Positions 47,358 through 53,489 of a stretch of DNA of 64,000 nucleotides are shown here, in pieces. The stretch spans positions 1,612,001-1,676,000 of the forward strand of contig JASSKH010000021.1 in assembly GCA_031763025.1 (NCBI GenBank), in the 5' to 3' direction. The notes below the pieces were generated by a model. It was not told the origin of the DNA, ran no database searches, and saw only the letters and a list, made by a program, of their open reading frames with translations. The position numbers and the translations under genes are program-made. The stretch comes from Macrocystis pyrifera (lineage: Eukaryota > Sar > Phaeophyceae > Laminariales > Laminariaceae). How positions within the stretch are numbered: the first letter of the stretch is position 1; each line of letters opens with the position of its first letter.

Positions 47358-50300
47358 ACTCAATATCATGCATGGCCGTAGTCATATGACCATAGACCCT
47401 CGCATCCCTACAATGCCGGGGCGGAGCACATCGGGTTTTCACCGACCAGGCAGACATTGCTTGCACCAAGCGCCAAGCGTCGTGATAGGTGTTGGGCGAG
47501 TGGCATGGAGGGTGAGCTGCATCCTACTAAGAACCGCTTCTGCGGCGGATTTTCTTGCTTACGGATGAACAGCGTCACTGGATTGCTTTAGTTTCTGGTG
47601 TGGCCAGTTCCAGAGAGAGCAATGGGTTTACGATGTAACTGCCTCGTGGGTGCCTCTTACCATATACAATACTACCTGATACGATCATCCCCCTTGTGCG
47701 GAGGGAAGGTTCTTCCCGCACAAAAATGATCGAACTCGACCGCCAGCCGTGGTGACCGCCATAAAAAACAAACAAACAAAAACCGTACCCTGGCTGTCTA
47801 GCTCACGTAGTGAGAGGTGTCTTTTACAGCGTCGTCGCCAACCGACCCTTTAACCCAATCTCTATATATACCAGGTATATAGTAGGGGGGGGCGGTTGTA
47901 CATTGAGGGAGGGAGGGGGGGTGAAAAGAGGGCGGGGAGTGGGAAGGGGGTCTCACGGTGAATCGAAGGCTTTCGCCAGCCTCCGTCCCAAGTCCTCGGC
48001 CTTCCGGAGCAGGACTCCCTCGGCAGACAGGTGATACGCCGCCAGCAGCCCCCCCAGCACTCGTATCGTCGTCTCGAAAACGTTCACGTTCTGTCGCGGG
48101 GGAGGGTTACCACGATACAACAAACGCCTGGTAAAATTGTGAACGTGTGTTGTCTTCACGTTGAACCTTTCTTTCAACCCAACCACAGCCAAAGCGCCCA
48201 TCGTCCGTCCTGAACCTTAACCCTAGAGAGAGAAAAAAAAAAAGTGGTCACAGACAGTGAGACAGAAAATGCCCAAAAAACGCAAAATCAACTACTACTG
48301 TAGGGTAAAGCAAGTGAAAAGGCGGTCTAAACCGACCAACCAATAAAACAGAAAAACACGGTGAATCGAAAAAAGGATTTTGAACCGCTAGAAATAGGCC
48401 ATCAACGATACCTGGCGAACGATGAAACGAGTAACGAAAAAAAGGTACCAGGTATTTATTGACGACATCCATAACCGCTTTGGAACCAAAACAATGGTTG
48501 GTAGCGTCGGTGGTATCAACCATCGAAGCGCGAACAGGGGTAAGACGAAAGAAAAACGAAACAAGGCTGGCCACGAAAACGACGAAACGGTAGACGACAC
48601 CCGGTAAACGATTGAACGACAAAACCAAAAAAAAGAGATAAACTATCCTCCGCCAGACGAAAATGCGATTTCAGGGTACAATATAAAAGATAAAGATAAA
48701 AACGAAAACCAGAAGAGCACAGACGAAAGGAAGGCCACGAAAACGCTTGGACGAAAGGATAAAGTCATTGACGATAAAACGAAAAATCGAATATACTCGA
48801 AAAACGTACGATAAAGCGATTAAGTGGGTGGGGGGGGGCTAGGGGGGGGGGGGGGAGGGGTACCGCACCTGGTCAATATCCAAGTCCATGGAGTTCGTGA
48901 CCCATCGCAGGCAACGCGCGAACTCCTCCGTTTCCCCAGCCAGCCAGAGCGTGTCCATGGAGTCCACCTGACCAGCGCGGCGCGTGAATAAAGCGCTAAA
49001 ATGAGGAAGACATACAGGTATGATACTGTTGTTGTTGATGCTGCTCGGTAGTCATTGTAGCTGCACACCCTGATAGCCTTCATCCTTATCGCAGCCCTTA
49101 TCCCTACAAACTCAAGGACTCTGCCGACACAGGTGGTGCATAGCTGAAAAGGGGCACCTGTCCTTACTGTATGGGTACAAGTCAACAATACCAATACAGG
49201 CGATAAGATGCCTTATCATTGCGCGCGCCATTCATCAATCATCAATCATCAATCATCAATCATCACTCACGATGGTCAGACCGAGCCCGAAGGAAGTGTC
49301 GCCGTTTCGCGTGAGGGGTTTAAGCTCGTCCTGTCCCCAGGCGTAGGAGGTGTATCCCTGCAAAATAGGAAGAGTCGAGTCGAGTCGCACCACAGAGCGT
49401 TGTTCGGTTCGGTTCGGCTTGGTTTAGTTTGGTTTCGTGTGGTTTGGTTTACCAGTAGTTTCGGTTTTGTGTCGTTTCGATTGGTGTCGGTTTCTCGATT
49501 TCATTTATTTTCGTTTCGTTTCGTATCGGTCTCATTTTGTATGGTGCAAGTGATGGAGATTGCCTCCGAAAACAGTGCCGACCAATTATTGAAAAATATT
49601 GCTCGATAAAAAGCAATTTTGATATTTTCGGCAATCCTGACTAGAAGAGGCAATCTCAATCTCGATCTCAATCTCCATCTTCATCTCGCCAAATTCGAAG
49701 CGGTTTTCACGTTTCATACCCGTACATAGCTCCTGTTCTATACGAGATGTATGCCGGTGGATGCTCAAAATGCAACACTTCAGCAACGTATAGAATACTC
49801 AAGTAGTGCACGAGTTGCAGCATAATATGCATGCTCAACATGTCATGGAAAGGTGTACAGCAGTGGGGCATTGCGACCGAGCGTCAAATGACACTCTTTC
49901 ACTGCTGCAAACATGATACAACACTAATCCCAACTAGACTTTACCCCCGATGTCGGAATGTGGTGTTGTTGCTGTCGATCGACGGCACCCCCTGATGGCC
50001 CTCTTATGTCTCTCACCCTTGGCAGGCGTCAAGGCTCACACCAAAACTAGTGCACCACGTCTAAGGGGGTCTTGTCGGGCCAAAAAATAAAATTAGACCA
50101 TCAAACAACCCCTTTCTTTGACCGTCTATTGGTTACGTTCGTATTCATAGCTCATTTCCTGTGACTGTGTTGTGCTATTATTGTGCGGGGGGGACACGGC
50201 GCTGTATCAGGGTTTGAAGCGCCATGGTACGGCGTTATTTTTTGCGGGGTGTACCAAATATCGAGATTGAGAATTGAATCGATCAATCTTCGATTCTGAT

Positions 50301-52370
50301 TCTAGATTGAAAGATCGGCCGCCAAAATGGTCAATTCAATCTCCAGAAAGGAACGAAAAACTGCTTTTTTTTCAGGGCAATTCAGTCCCAATCTCCATCA
50401 CGGTTTGGTGGCGTTTGGTGCCTGTTTTGTTGTTTCGTTTCGTTTCGTTTCGTTTCGTTTCGAATCGTTTCGTTTCAATTCGATTCGTTCCGATTCGTGG
50501 CGGTTTCACTTATTTCCGTTTCGTTTCGTTCCGTGTCGGTTCCGTTTGGGTTTGGTTTCGTTTCGTGTCGCTACGTTCGAGTCGGTTTCACTTCGTTCTT
50601 GTTTGGTGTCGCGTCGTCTCGTTTGTGTCGGTTTCAGTTCGTTCTGGTTTCGTTTCGTTTCGTTTAATTTCGTTCTGGCTTCGTTCGGTTTCGTTTCGTG
50701 TGGTTCGTGTCGGTATTAAATCGTTTCGGTTTCGTTTCGTGTCGTTTCGTTTCGTTTCGTTTCGTTCCGGTGGGTTTCAGTTCGGTTCGGTGTCGTTTCG
50801 TTCGTGTCCGTTACATTTCTTTTCGTGTCGCATAAATAACGGAAGTAACGGGGCATACCGAAGTATCCGGAGTAACCGGAGTAATCGAGGAACCCAACAC
50901 AACGGAGGCGACGAAAACAAACGGAAGCAATCTAAGCAAAAAAACTCACATAATCCAAGTACACGAAGTAATTGAAGTGACGAAACAGCGGAATCAACCA
51001 AAAGGACTCGAAGCAGGTCGAGGTAATCGAAAAAAACGGGAGTGACGGGTACACCGGCGTGACCGTGGCCCCTGAAGAACTCGAGTAAACAAAAGTACCG
51101 AAAGTGACCGCAGTAACCGAGTACCCGAAACAAACGAAGAAACCGAACTATCGGAAGTACCGGAAGCAACCGAGGTAACCGAGACACCAGAGTAACCGAA
51201 TCGACGAATCGACCGAACAAACGGGAGCAAACGAAGAACCCAAAAGTAACGGAAACAACGACATAACGCATGCTACCGAAGCAACTGCAAGGTAACCGAC
51301 TTGACCGAACAACCAAAACCCCGCACCTTCCACGCCCACCGCACCGCTCCCAACACCGCCTCCTTCCTCTCCTCCGCCCCCTCCAGCCCCGACCGGCGTT
51401 TTCCTTGCCGCCGGCGAACCACAGGCACCGCCGTCGCCGCCGCCGTCGCCGCCGCCGACCCCCCGCCCACCACCCTATCCCGTCTCTCAAACAACTCCTT
51501 AGAGCGACTCCAGATAGCAAAATCCCCCCCCCCCGGTAGCATCAGGCCCCTCCTTGCCACGCTGCCCCCCCCTCCCGGCCCCGGCCTGCTCTTCCCCGCC
51601 CCTTTCCTGCCCCCGCTGCCACCCCCGCCTCCGCCAGCAGAAACCCCACTGCTAGCAGCCTCGCTTGCGCCCGCCTCCCCCTCCGAGGCATTTCGGCAAT
51701 CGTCCACCACGGAAGCCGCGCAACCTTTTTCCATCGTTGCGAATGGTGTCTCCACCGCCGCCGCGGCCACCGCCACCGCCGATTTGGAGGTGCCCTCTGA
51801 TGCTGCACCAGACCTCGCTCTGACGGTCCCACTGCTGGCTACGCTACTGCTATCGATGCTACTGCTGCCCATGTCACTGGCGCTGCCGTCCCGGCCGCAG
51901 CTGCCATCACCGTTATCGCAGTGCCTTAAGTCAGTCACCTTTCGATCATCAGCTGCAGCACGGGGCGCGGTTCCGTCTCGAACTCCATGGTCGCTGCGCT
52001 CAAGGCGTTCGTCGCCGCGCTCTAGGAGCTCGATGGCTCGCCTCGCCGCCCCTCCCCCGCGGAAGACTTTTTGCAGCAAGGCTCTGCCCTTGGCAGACGC
52101 GTAGCGGACAGGGCTCCAACCGCCCTTAGACAGCGATTCGGTTGCCGATTCGGCTGCAGATTCGGTCGTCGAGTCGGCCGCCGATTCGTTCGTCGACTCG
52201 GTCGCGGACTCGGCCGTCGGGTCCGGTGCCGACTCATTATCGGATTCGGTAACCGATTCGGTAACCGATGGCGTGGCCGATTCGGTTGTCGTTTCGGTTG
52301 GCAATTCGATCACCGATTTTGACGCCGATGAGGAGATGGAAAACGGCTCAGCCAGGACAAGGATATCCCG
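27874..52370 (-). CDS. GH47 class I alpha-1,2-mannosidase gene, 12 visible exons, first exon not found
   Basis: The spliced product would trim alpha-1,2-linked mannose from Man9GlcNAc2 on glycoproteins in the ER or Golgi, the known role of glycosyl hydrolase family 47. Read in order, the exons carry the family landmarks: [26 protein letters not shown] (family acid/base Glu region), [21 protein letters not shown] (catalytic Asp region), [38 protein letters not shown] (catalytic Glu region) and the terminal FNTEAH, whose Thr binds calcium in known structures. Exon lengths are 1044, 87, 99, 134, 111, 121, 152, 127, 129, 98, 191 and 146 nt, and all phases agree. The catalytic part (about 464 residues) is of normal family length and has no internal stop. 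The VDSMDTLW and [10 protein letters not shown] forms resemble ER/Golgi mannosidase I more than EDEM. The start codon and membrane anchor were not identified upstream of 52,370. Family assignment is very secure; ER versus Golgi placement is not decidable. Confidence 0.93.
28286..28475. repeat. AGCAGCAGTGGC repeat
   Basis: CAG and CAGTGG trinucleotide units in the last intron of the mannosidase, all frames open, not considered coding. Confidence 0.9.
28528..28617. mobile_element. Short Stowaway-like MITE, weak
   Basis: ACCACTCCGTCCCTACATAT with GCGACAGAGTCGTAC at the other side; heavily worn. Confidence 0.4.
28810..29011. mobile_element. MITE-2 copy, about 200 bp
   Basis: TCACGGTGGCCCTA to CCTATTTCGTGA. 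The core (AAAGAGGCTCCCCAACG, TATGAAGAATACGAA, GTAGCATCGATGGAAA, CATTTTCGATTCGCGC) matches the inverted sequence of 59,983-60,174. It lies just downstream of mannosidase exon K. Confidence 0.75.
29116..29306 (-). CDS. GH47 exon K ([14 protein letters not shown])
   Basis: Carries [18 protein letters not shown], with the catalytic Glu of RPExxES, followed by [14 protein letters not shown] and YAGLRDVTN. Acceptor TCGGCAG. Two donors are possible. GTGAGA just after DVTN (exon end 29,135) looks better by family length but leaves the next exon out of phase. GTACGT 19 nt further on (exon end 29,116) keeps the frame and adds VRAVLF. I chose the second. Upstream of the exon, in the intron, its own 5' edge has been duplicated several times. 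Confidence 0.9.
29445..29660. repeat. Duplicated exon K edge, copies 1-2
   Basis: The plus strand repeats CTCCAGCGTCTCCGGCCG AAGCAAG from the true exon edge near 29,270, followed by a changed splice region and a GGCGGAAACCGTCGCCGG motif. A direct duplication of about 85 bp follows (29,491-29,560 and 29,574-29,655). These copies are decayed and presumably not spliced. Confidence 0.75.
29860..30580 (+). mobile_element. Unrelated non-LTR element, C-terminal fragment
   Basis: The plus strand reads [20 protein letters not shown], then after breaks [40 protein letters not shown] and a degraded tail. The [11 protein letters not shown]-like and TTIRKxRLxFxGAVQR-like spacing is typical of the region after the polymerase in many non-LTR elements. 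It is broken by stops and frameshifts. It sits inside the intron between mannosidase exons J and K. Confidence 0.55.
31388..31470 (-). repeat. C2 copy, diverged
   Basis: Minus strand CTAGTCGCAACTGAGATCCG, GGGGTCACACAGTATG, GGCGCTCCTCCCCCC. The tail is short. Confidence 0.55.
31503..31770. repeat. Duplicated exon K edge, copies 3-4
   Basis: Two more copies of CTCCGGYCGAAGCA with GCTGTGACTATCTCGCCTG or TTTTTGACCATCCTGCCTG, separated by GCGGCGGAACCGTCGCCG and a GGGATTGGATGGGAGT stretch, the same order as beside the functional exon. Confidence 0.7.
31805..32123 (-). mobile_element. SINE-T: tRNA-derived SINE with poly(A) tail
   Basis: On the minus strand the unit starts CCGGTGGCTTGGTAGGTGG, has a B-box-like GGTTCAAATCTCACC, and ends GGAAAGTAAAAGTGATGA plus an A run of 15. 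About 310 bp. The head looks like a tRNA-derived Pol III promoter. Other copies are at 3,210, 38,862, 42,925 and 59,160. Confidence 0.8.
32124..32345. repeat. Duplicated exon K edge, copy 5
   Basis: Order again GCGGCGGAACCGTTGCCGG, GGATTGGGTGGGAATGG, ACTCCGGCGTCGTCGGCCG and CTTGTCAAAAACAAAGC. It is the most diverged copy and lies next to a SINE-T. Confidence 0.6.
32609..32782 (+). mobile_element. SINE-C copy, internally duplicated 3' end
   Basis: GATGTCTGCCTGCTCGGC to CATGATAATGAGTACCCC, then a second ACTACGGCCATGCACGATAA and GAGTAC with a C run. Two 3' ends in series suggest one copy landed in the tail of another. Confidence 0.8.
32783..32862 (+). mobile_element. Short LINE-C 3' end with C-rich tail
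   Basis: CGAAAGGGATGCGTGGTCAA to CAACAAAAGAGTACGCG, then CCCGCCCCCCCC. Only the last 70 or so bp of LINE-C are present, inserted directly behind a poly(C) run. Confidence 0.8.
32940..33140 (+). mobile_element. SINE-C copy
   Basis: GAGCGGTTCTTAGTGGATGC to CATGATAATGAGTGCACCCC. It is followed at once by a LINE-C 3' fragment. Confidence 0.85.
33150..33390 (+). mobile_element. LINE-C 3' fragment
   Basis: GGAGATAGATGGTGGTCAT onward matches the 13.6-kb fragment: [39 protein letters not shown], then CAAAAGAGTACGCGCC and C-rich tail. It starts right after the C-rich tail of a SINE-C. Confidence 0.85.
33405..33612 (+). mobile_element. SINE-C copy
   Basis: ACAAGCGGTTCTTAGTAGGA to CATGAGATCGAGTACAACCC and C-rich tail; ends about 40 nt from mannosidase exon J. 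Confidence 0.85.
33653..33750 (-). CDS. GH47 exon J ([11 protein letters not shown])
   Basis: Thirty-two codons plus 2 nt, acceptor CAACAG, donor [17 protein letters not shown] matches the family PTGLxPEIxxF. The exon ends DKDFIIMP, and the split codon joins to [11 protein letters not shown] in the next exon. It sits immediately beside a SINE-C/LINE-C chain. Confidence 0.94.
33788..34350 (+). repeat. GATC-rich repeat plus GATCTATCTGTA microsatellite
   Basis: The unit (CAGATCATTCCCACTTCATG, CTAGCTCGTGATGCCGG, ACATGTTTTCTGGGTT, ATCCTGCACAACATCTCA) leads into about 370 bp of GATCTATCTGTAGAT-type tandem repeats (33,990-34,345). Confidence 0.8.
34520..34770 (+). repeat. R3 repeat
   Basis: CGAGATAGCGACCGAAAGAA, TGATATCAACCATTTCTAGG, TCCTTGCATTCAACCCTTTC, GTATCGTCAGTTCTCTCC. 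A hairpin is formed by ATGGTTGATA and TATCAACCAT. Confidence 0.75.
34870..34962 (+). repeat. D repeat
   Basis: GAGCTGCTCAAGCGAGGAGT and GAAAATTCGCAGAATATTGC. Confidence 0.45.
35150..35392 (-). mobile_element. SINE-C copy
   Basis: ATTATCATGCATGGCCGTAG to GATGACAGCGTCGAAATAAT. It lacks a G run at its 3' end; the sequence there is GGGGCGGGGTGTG. Confidence 0.8.
36181..36309 (-). CDS. GH47 exon I ([15 protein letters not shown])
   Basis: Forty-three codons, phase 0 to phase 0, acceptor CTCCAG, donor [21 protein letters not shown] is one of the most diagnostic blocks of GH47. The Cys is a family disulfide position. It closes with [11 protein letters not shown], the second disulfide partner region. 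Confidence 0.96.
36745..36792. repeat. AGC trinucleotide run
   Basis: Fifteen or so AGC units in the intron between exons I and J. Confidence 0.95.
37191..37301. mobile_element. MITE-1 copy
   Basis: CGGGGGTCCATGGTTAA to GGTCCCCCGTCA, TA on both sides; first bases lost. Confidence 0.85.
37664..37767. mobile_element. MITE-1 copy
   Basis: TTACGGGGGACCATAGTAAA to GGACGCCCGTAA, TA on both sides. Confidence 0.87.
38463..38703. mobile_element. MITE-1 split by about 137 bp of unknown sequence
   Basis: TTACGGGGG at the left and CATAGTAAATAGGACC at 38,606 belong to one MITE-1 end. Between them (about 38,471-38,605) lies CTGTGGAGCCTTTGGTCGAG to GCCGCCGCCCTTCCA. The right end is GGTCCTCCGTAA with TA. 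Confidence 0.8.
38735..38830. repeat. Decayed copy of the 3' edge of GH47 exon H
   Basis: Plus strand GTTTCCGTTGAGCTCCCCT matches exon H (CTTCCGTTGAGTTCCCCT) and the alignment continues about 70 bp. Reading frame and splice site are degraded. Confidence 0.65.
38862..39195 (+). mobile_element. SINE-T, near full length
   Basis: GGAGTCCCCGGTGGGTTGG, then the B-box GGGTTCGAGTCTC at about 38,916-38,928, middle ACGACGAGCAGTGGGAATG, end TTAAGCTGAAAACAAATATA with a short A-rich tail. Best preserved promoter region. Confidence 0.85.
39220..39310. repeat. Second copy of the 3' edge of GH47 exon H
   Basis: GAGAAGTTGTCTTCGTTGAG and CACAGCCCGCACCGAGTACG align with exon H and its flanking AACAACTAACC intron bases. 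It is closer to the functional exon than the 38.7-kb copy, and the donor is altered. Confidence 0.7.
39407..39533 (-). CDS. GH47 exon H ([15 protein letters not shown]...FSPK)
   Basis: One nt plus 42 codons, acceptor CGGCAG, donor [19 protein letters not shown] and GGLCYVGEL match the family YxEAMxGVxxxLV and GLTYVGEL segments. Two decayed copies of the last 75 or so nt of this exon lie in the downstream intron at 39,220-39,310 and 38,735-38,830. Confidence 0.92.
39566..39650 (-). mobile_element. SINE-C 3' stub between G runs
   Basis: Only TACTCATTTCCATGCATGGC to GTCGAATCGA between two long G runs. A minimal copy in a G-rich pile. Confidence 0.7.
40125..40315 (+). mobile_element. SINE-C copy
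   Basis: GGTTCTTAGGAGCACGCGGC to GCATGATATCGAGTGCCCC. Followed by a C-rich spacer and a LINE-C tail. Confidence 0.85.
40370..40466 (+). mobile_element. Short LINE-C 3' end with poly(C) tail
   Basis: CGTCTCGAAAGGGATGCGTG to AACAAATGAGTA followed by about 24 C. It follows a SINE-C in the same orientation and ends about 35 nt from the donor of mannosidase exon G. Confidence 0.82.
40501..40652 (-). CDS. GH47 exon G ([15 protein letters not shown])
   Basis: Fifty codons plus 2 nt, acceptor GAATAG, donor GTAAGT. It reads [14 protein letters not shown], then [17 protein letters not shown], the invariant catalytic Asp block of the family. About eleven residues between them ([11 protein letters not shown]) are a Gly/Ser loop. 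A SINE-C/LINE-C chain ends in poly(C) about 30 nt beyond the donor. Confidence 0.95.
40888..41745. repeat. 11-bp satellite TCGTGTACATA, about 850 bp
   Basis: Three zones: mixed TCATGTACATA with CCTGGTACATA inserts (40,888-41,310), a pure zone of about 22 exact TCGTGTACATA units (41,310-41,560), and a decaying zone with TCATGCACAGA. Lies in the intron between exons F and G. All frames are open on both strands, a consequence of the unit and not evidence of a protein. Confidence 0.95.
41745..42005 (+). repeat. GATC-rich repeat
   Basis: CAGATCATTCCCACTTCATG, CTAGCTAATGTTGCCGG, ATCCTGCACAACCTCTCA. Directly follows the 11-bp satellite, whose last units drift towards ACAGATCAT. Confidence 0.75.
42104..42224 (-). 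CDS. GH47 exon F ([11 protein letters not shown])
   Basis: One nt plus 40 codons, acceptor TCGCAG, donor GTACTA. The joined text [15 protein letters not shown] is the family helix after the LQLEF block. The exon ends in a lysine-rich KNEGKKQ loop. The donor lacks a consensus +5 G, so it is weaker than the others. Confidence 0.9.
42285..42366. mobile_element. Short Stowaway-like MITE
   Basis: CACTCTGTCCCGAAATATAA is mirrored by ATTTTTCGGGACATAGGG. Confidence 0.7.
42408..42515. mobile_element. MITE-1 copy
   Basis: TTACGGGGGACCATAGTAAA to GGACCCCCGTAA, TA on both sides; sits between two short Stowaway-like elements. Confidence 0.88.
42535..42622. mobile_element. Short Stowaway-like MITE
   Basis: GCACTCTGGCCGTAAATATA is mirrored by CATATTTACGCCCAGAGCG. 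Confidence 0.7.
42630..42718. mobile_element. Short Stowaway-like MITE, worn
   Basis: CACTACTTTGACCCGAAATA, ending GGTTCAGAGTGGTAC. Adjacent to the previous one. Confidence 0.5.
42968..43731. mobile_element. PIF/Harbinger-type DNA element, 764 bp
   Basis: Ends are GGGCCACTCCTAACGAAC and the inverted GTTCGTTAGGAACGGCCC, with subterminal ATCACGATTCGTGA on both sides (inverted repeat about 40 bp). It is flanked by TAA on each side (42,965-42,967 and 43,732-43,734). A 3-bp TWA target duplication and GGGCC ends are known for PIF/Harbinger. The interior, GC-rich at 43,125-43,570, has short open frames on both strands that I do not recognise and no visible transposase. Confidence 0.85.
44005..44108. 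mobile_element. MITE-1 copy inside SINE-T
   Basis: TTGCGGGGAGCCAAAGTTAA to GGACCCCCGTAA, TA on both sides, interrupting SINE-T near its head. Confidence 0.86.
44440..44745 (-). mobile_element. SINE-C copy flanked by G runs on both sides
   Basis: TGTACTCGATAGGAGAGATG and a second TACTTGATCTCATGCATG mark two 3' ends in series. The body runs to TTATTTTCTGGTCTGGCG, where another G run starts. Confidence 0.85.
44866..44973. mobile_element. MITE-1 copy
   Basis: TTACGGGGGATCATAGCAAA to GCTCCCCCGTCA, then TA. Confidence 0.84.
45303..45378. mobile_element. Short Stowaway-like MITE
   Basis: ATTTGTCCCTGAATTTAAGG is mirrored by CCTTATATTTATAGGGAC. Confidence 0.6.
45392..45660 (+). repeat. GATC-rich repeat
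   Basis: CAGATCATCTACAGGCTGAT, CTAGTTCATGTCGCCGGG, ATCCCGCACAATGTCTCA, GATCTATCTGTAGATGAT. Ends about 50 nt from mannosidase exon E. Confidence 0.75.
45713..45823 (-). CDS. GH47 exon E ([13 protein letters not shown])
   Basis: Holds [13 protein letters not shown] and [13 protein letters not shown], which match the family GxPYxxVNLxTG and AEXGTLQLEF blocks. Acceptor ACCCAG and donor GTGACT. The exon starts with 1 nt and ends with 2 nt of split codons, both of which resolve in frame with the neighbours. Confidence 0.94.
46150..46320. repeat. GCACA pentanucleotide array
   Basis: About 32 units of CACAG with one CAG slip at 46,210, flanked by degenerate units back to 45,980. Confidence 0.95.
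46430..46980. other. Unique-looking intron sequence
   Basis: The least repetitive part of the mannosidase introns. I found no exon, RNA gene or element in it. Confidence 0.45.
46983..47085. mobile_element. MITE-1 copy
   Basis: CGGGGGGCCCTAGTAAATAG to GGTCCCCCGTAA, TA on both sides. Confidence 0.86.
47322..47880 (-). mobile_element. SINE-C, best full-length copy
   Basis: A G run of about 34 precedes TACTCAATATCATGCATGGC. The body extends through CAGTTCCAGAGAGAGCAATG, TGCCTCGTGGGTGCC, TCGACCGCCAGCCGTGG and TCTAGCTCACGTAGTGAGAG to CCCAATCTCTATATATACC. About 520 bp without tail. On its own sense strand it starts near TATATAGAGATTGGG. I see no convincing A/B-box pair, so it may be a LINE-derived short element rather than a tRNA SINE. 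Confidence 0.85.
47957..48090 (-). CDS. GH47 exon D ([13 protein letters not shown])
   Basis: Forty-four codons plus 2 nt, acceptor GACAG, donor GTGAGA. It carries [16 protein letters not shown], where the family Glu of FETxIR acts in catalysis, followed by AYHLSAEG and [12 protein letters not shown]. The split codon is completed by the first base of the next exon to give AFDSP-SGIPY. Confidence 0.95.
48483..48545 (+). repeat. R3 hairpin remnant
   Basis: AACAATGGTTGGTAGCGTCG and GGTATCAACCATCGAAGCGC only. Confidence 0.5.
48869..48967 (-). CDS. GH47 exon C ([11 protein letters not shown])
   Basis: Thirty-three codons, phase 0 to phase 0, acceptor GGTCAG, donor [17 protein letters not shown] corresponds to the family VDSLDTLxxMG motif. 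The following [12 protein letters not shown] leads into the acid/base motif in the next exon. A poly(G) run sits about 8 nt beyond the donor on the intron side. Confidence 0.93.
49271..49357 (-). CDS. GH47 exon B (YAWGQDEL...FGLGLTI)
   Basis: Twenty-nine codons in phase 0 on both sides, with acceptor TTGCAG and donor [17 protein letters not shown] and FGLGLTI match the start of the GH47 barrel, where the family has YAWGxDELxP and FGLGATI. The previous exon supplies WAWK, so the joined text reads [12 protein letters not shown]. Confidence 0.92.
49400..49545. repeat. TTTCG/GGTTT degenerate array
   Basis: GGTTCGGTTCGGCTTGG, TTTCGTTTCGTTTCG; begins about 45 nt upstream of exon B on the intron side. 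Confidence 0.75.
50400..51300. repeat. TTTCG array passing into ACCGAAGTA repeats
   Basis: 50,400-50,830 is GTTTCGTTTCG with variants. From 50,830 the strand bias flips to GAAGTAACCGAAGCAACCGA-type 9-12-bp units up to exon A. The two halves are near-complements of each other and together span most of the intron. Confidence 0.8.
51327..52370 (-). CDS. GH47 exon A: long low-complexity N-terminal region
   Basis: This 348-codon exon starts after an acceptor ending CCCCAG and stops at AAG before GTGCGG. Residues 20-80 or so are Thr/Glu/Ser/Ala-rich with repeated TESATES-like units. Then come a short basic stretch, Ser- and Gly-rich segments and the final [16 protein letters not shown], which is the usual entry helix of a GH47 domain and joins GYTSYAWG in the next exon. 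No membrane segment is visible, so an anchor, if present, must lie in an unseen first exon. The reading frame stays open upstream to an ATG at 52,589, but that part is proline/glycine-rich and crosses a poly(C) run, so I favour the acceptor. The opposite strand is also open here (51,301-52,104) and is a shadow. Confidence 0.8.
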
Positions 52371-53489
52371 CTGGGGAAGACATATGGCCTTCAGAAAAAA
52401 AGGCAAAAAAGCGGGGAGGGTGGGTGGATGGGTTGGTGGCTGCTGTGGGTTGGGTTTTATAGGTGCGCCTCCCCCCCCCCCCGGGTCGCACTTAGAGATG
52501 CTCGAAAGTACCAGCACATTACACCGCATTTTTTTTACCGTGCACACGACCGGCTGCCGTGACAACCCTGTCCTACATCTAAAACGCACTATTTCCGAAG
52601 CGGGAAATAAGTATTACCTGGTTCCTACTGTGCTAGCTGTATACTGCCAACAATTGTAACAAGTACACATGACCCCCACAAGTACGCATGGTCGCCGCAG
52701 AAGGCGATTTCGCAAGCTTCGCACTTTGACGTCGACAGCTCGGGCAACAGCATGGCTGACAGAGTCCTGGCGGTCCCGGTCGTACTTCACTCGCCAGAGA
52801 AGGGTTCCTTCAGGTTCAAGTTGAGCCATAGATGACTGCAGTACGTACAGCAGTTGAAGACAAAAACTAGGTCGCGCCCAACTTTGAGTAGCCCTGTGAG
52901 TTAAAAAAAAAAAATGTTATCCTTCGGCGGATTGGTAAATGGCCCTCTCAGCCAGGAGCACACGACAACAAAAAAAAAAAACGAACAACACCACACCCCT
53001 AAAAAGGTCATCATGAAAAGACAGAAAAACATTGGGGTGGGAATTCCTGGACGAAATTCACCAAAACGTTTTTCTTCATTTTTTTCCATACGTGGTTTTG
53101 GTATACCCTCGAAAATAATACACAGTGAGTGGGGGGTCGTTTTTTTTTTTTTTTTTGTCACGCGCACCCACCCCCATACTTCAGCCAATAATAGGTGCGT
53201 GTGCGTTCTTCACATTACCACCCTTAAGGGGCCGAGGTTCAACGACCAAAAACTCGAGGAGCATGGTCTTGTTAGCGGCAGCCCGAGAGGGCGCAGCGGC
53301 AGCACGAGCACCCACCACGCTATATAGGCACTCTACGCGTGTGACTTACGGCTCCCTTAGATTGCAGTTTTCGGACACACCCCTTCATCCCCTAAACCTA
53401 TAAAATAACCACCACTACTTTTCGTCCACGGGTCTATCCCTCTCACGCCTCCAAGGAAACATTGACCCGTTTAGCACTATATAGCCCTG

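Noticed and set aside
51301-52104. 267-codon open frame on the plus strand
   Set aside because: It is antisense to mannosidase exon A; its Pro/Ala/Ser text mirrors the GC-rich coding strand and it has no motif.
52614-52829. Possible upstream exon with CEACEIAFCGDH on the minus strand
   Set aside because: Cys/His spacing looks like a small zinc finger, but no good splice borders and no link to the mannosidase or another exon.
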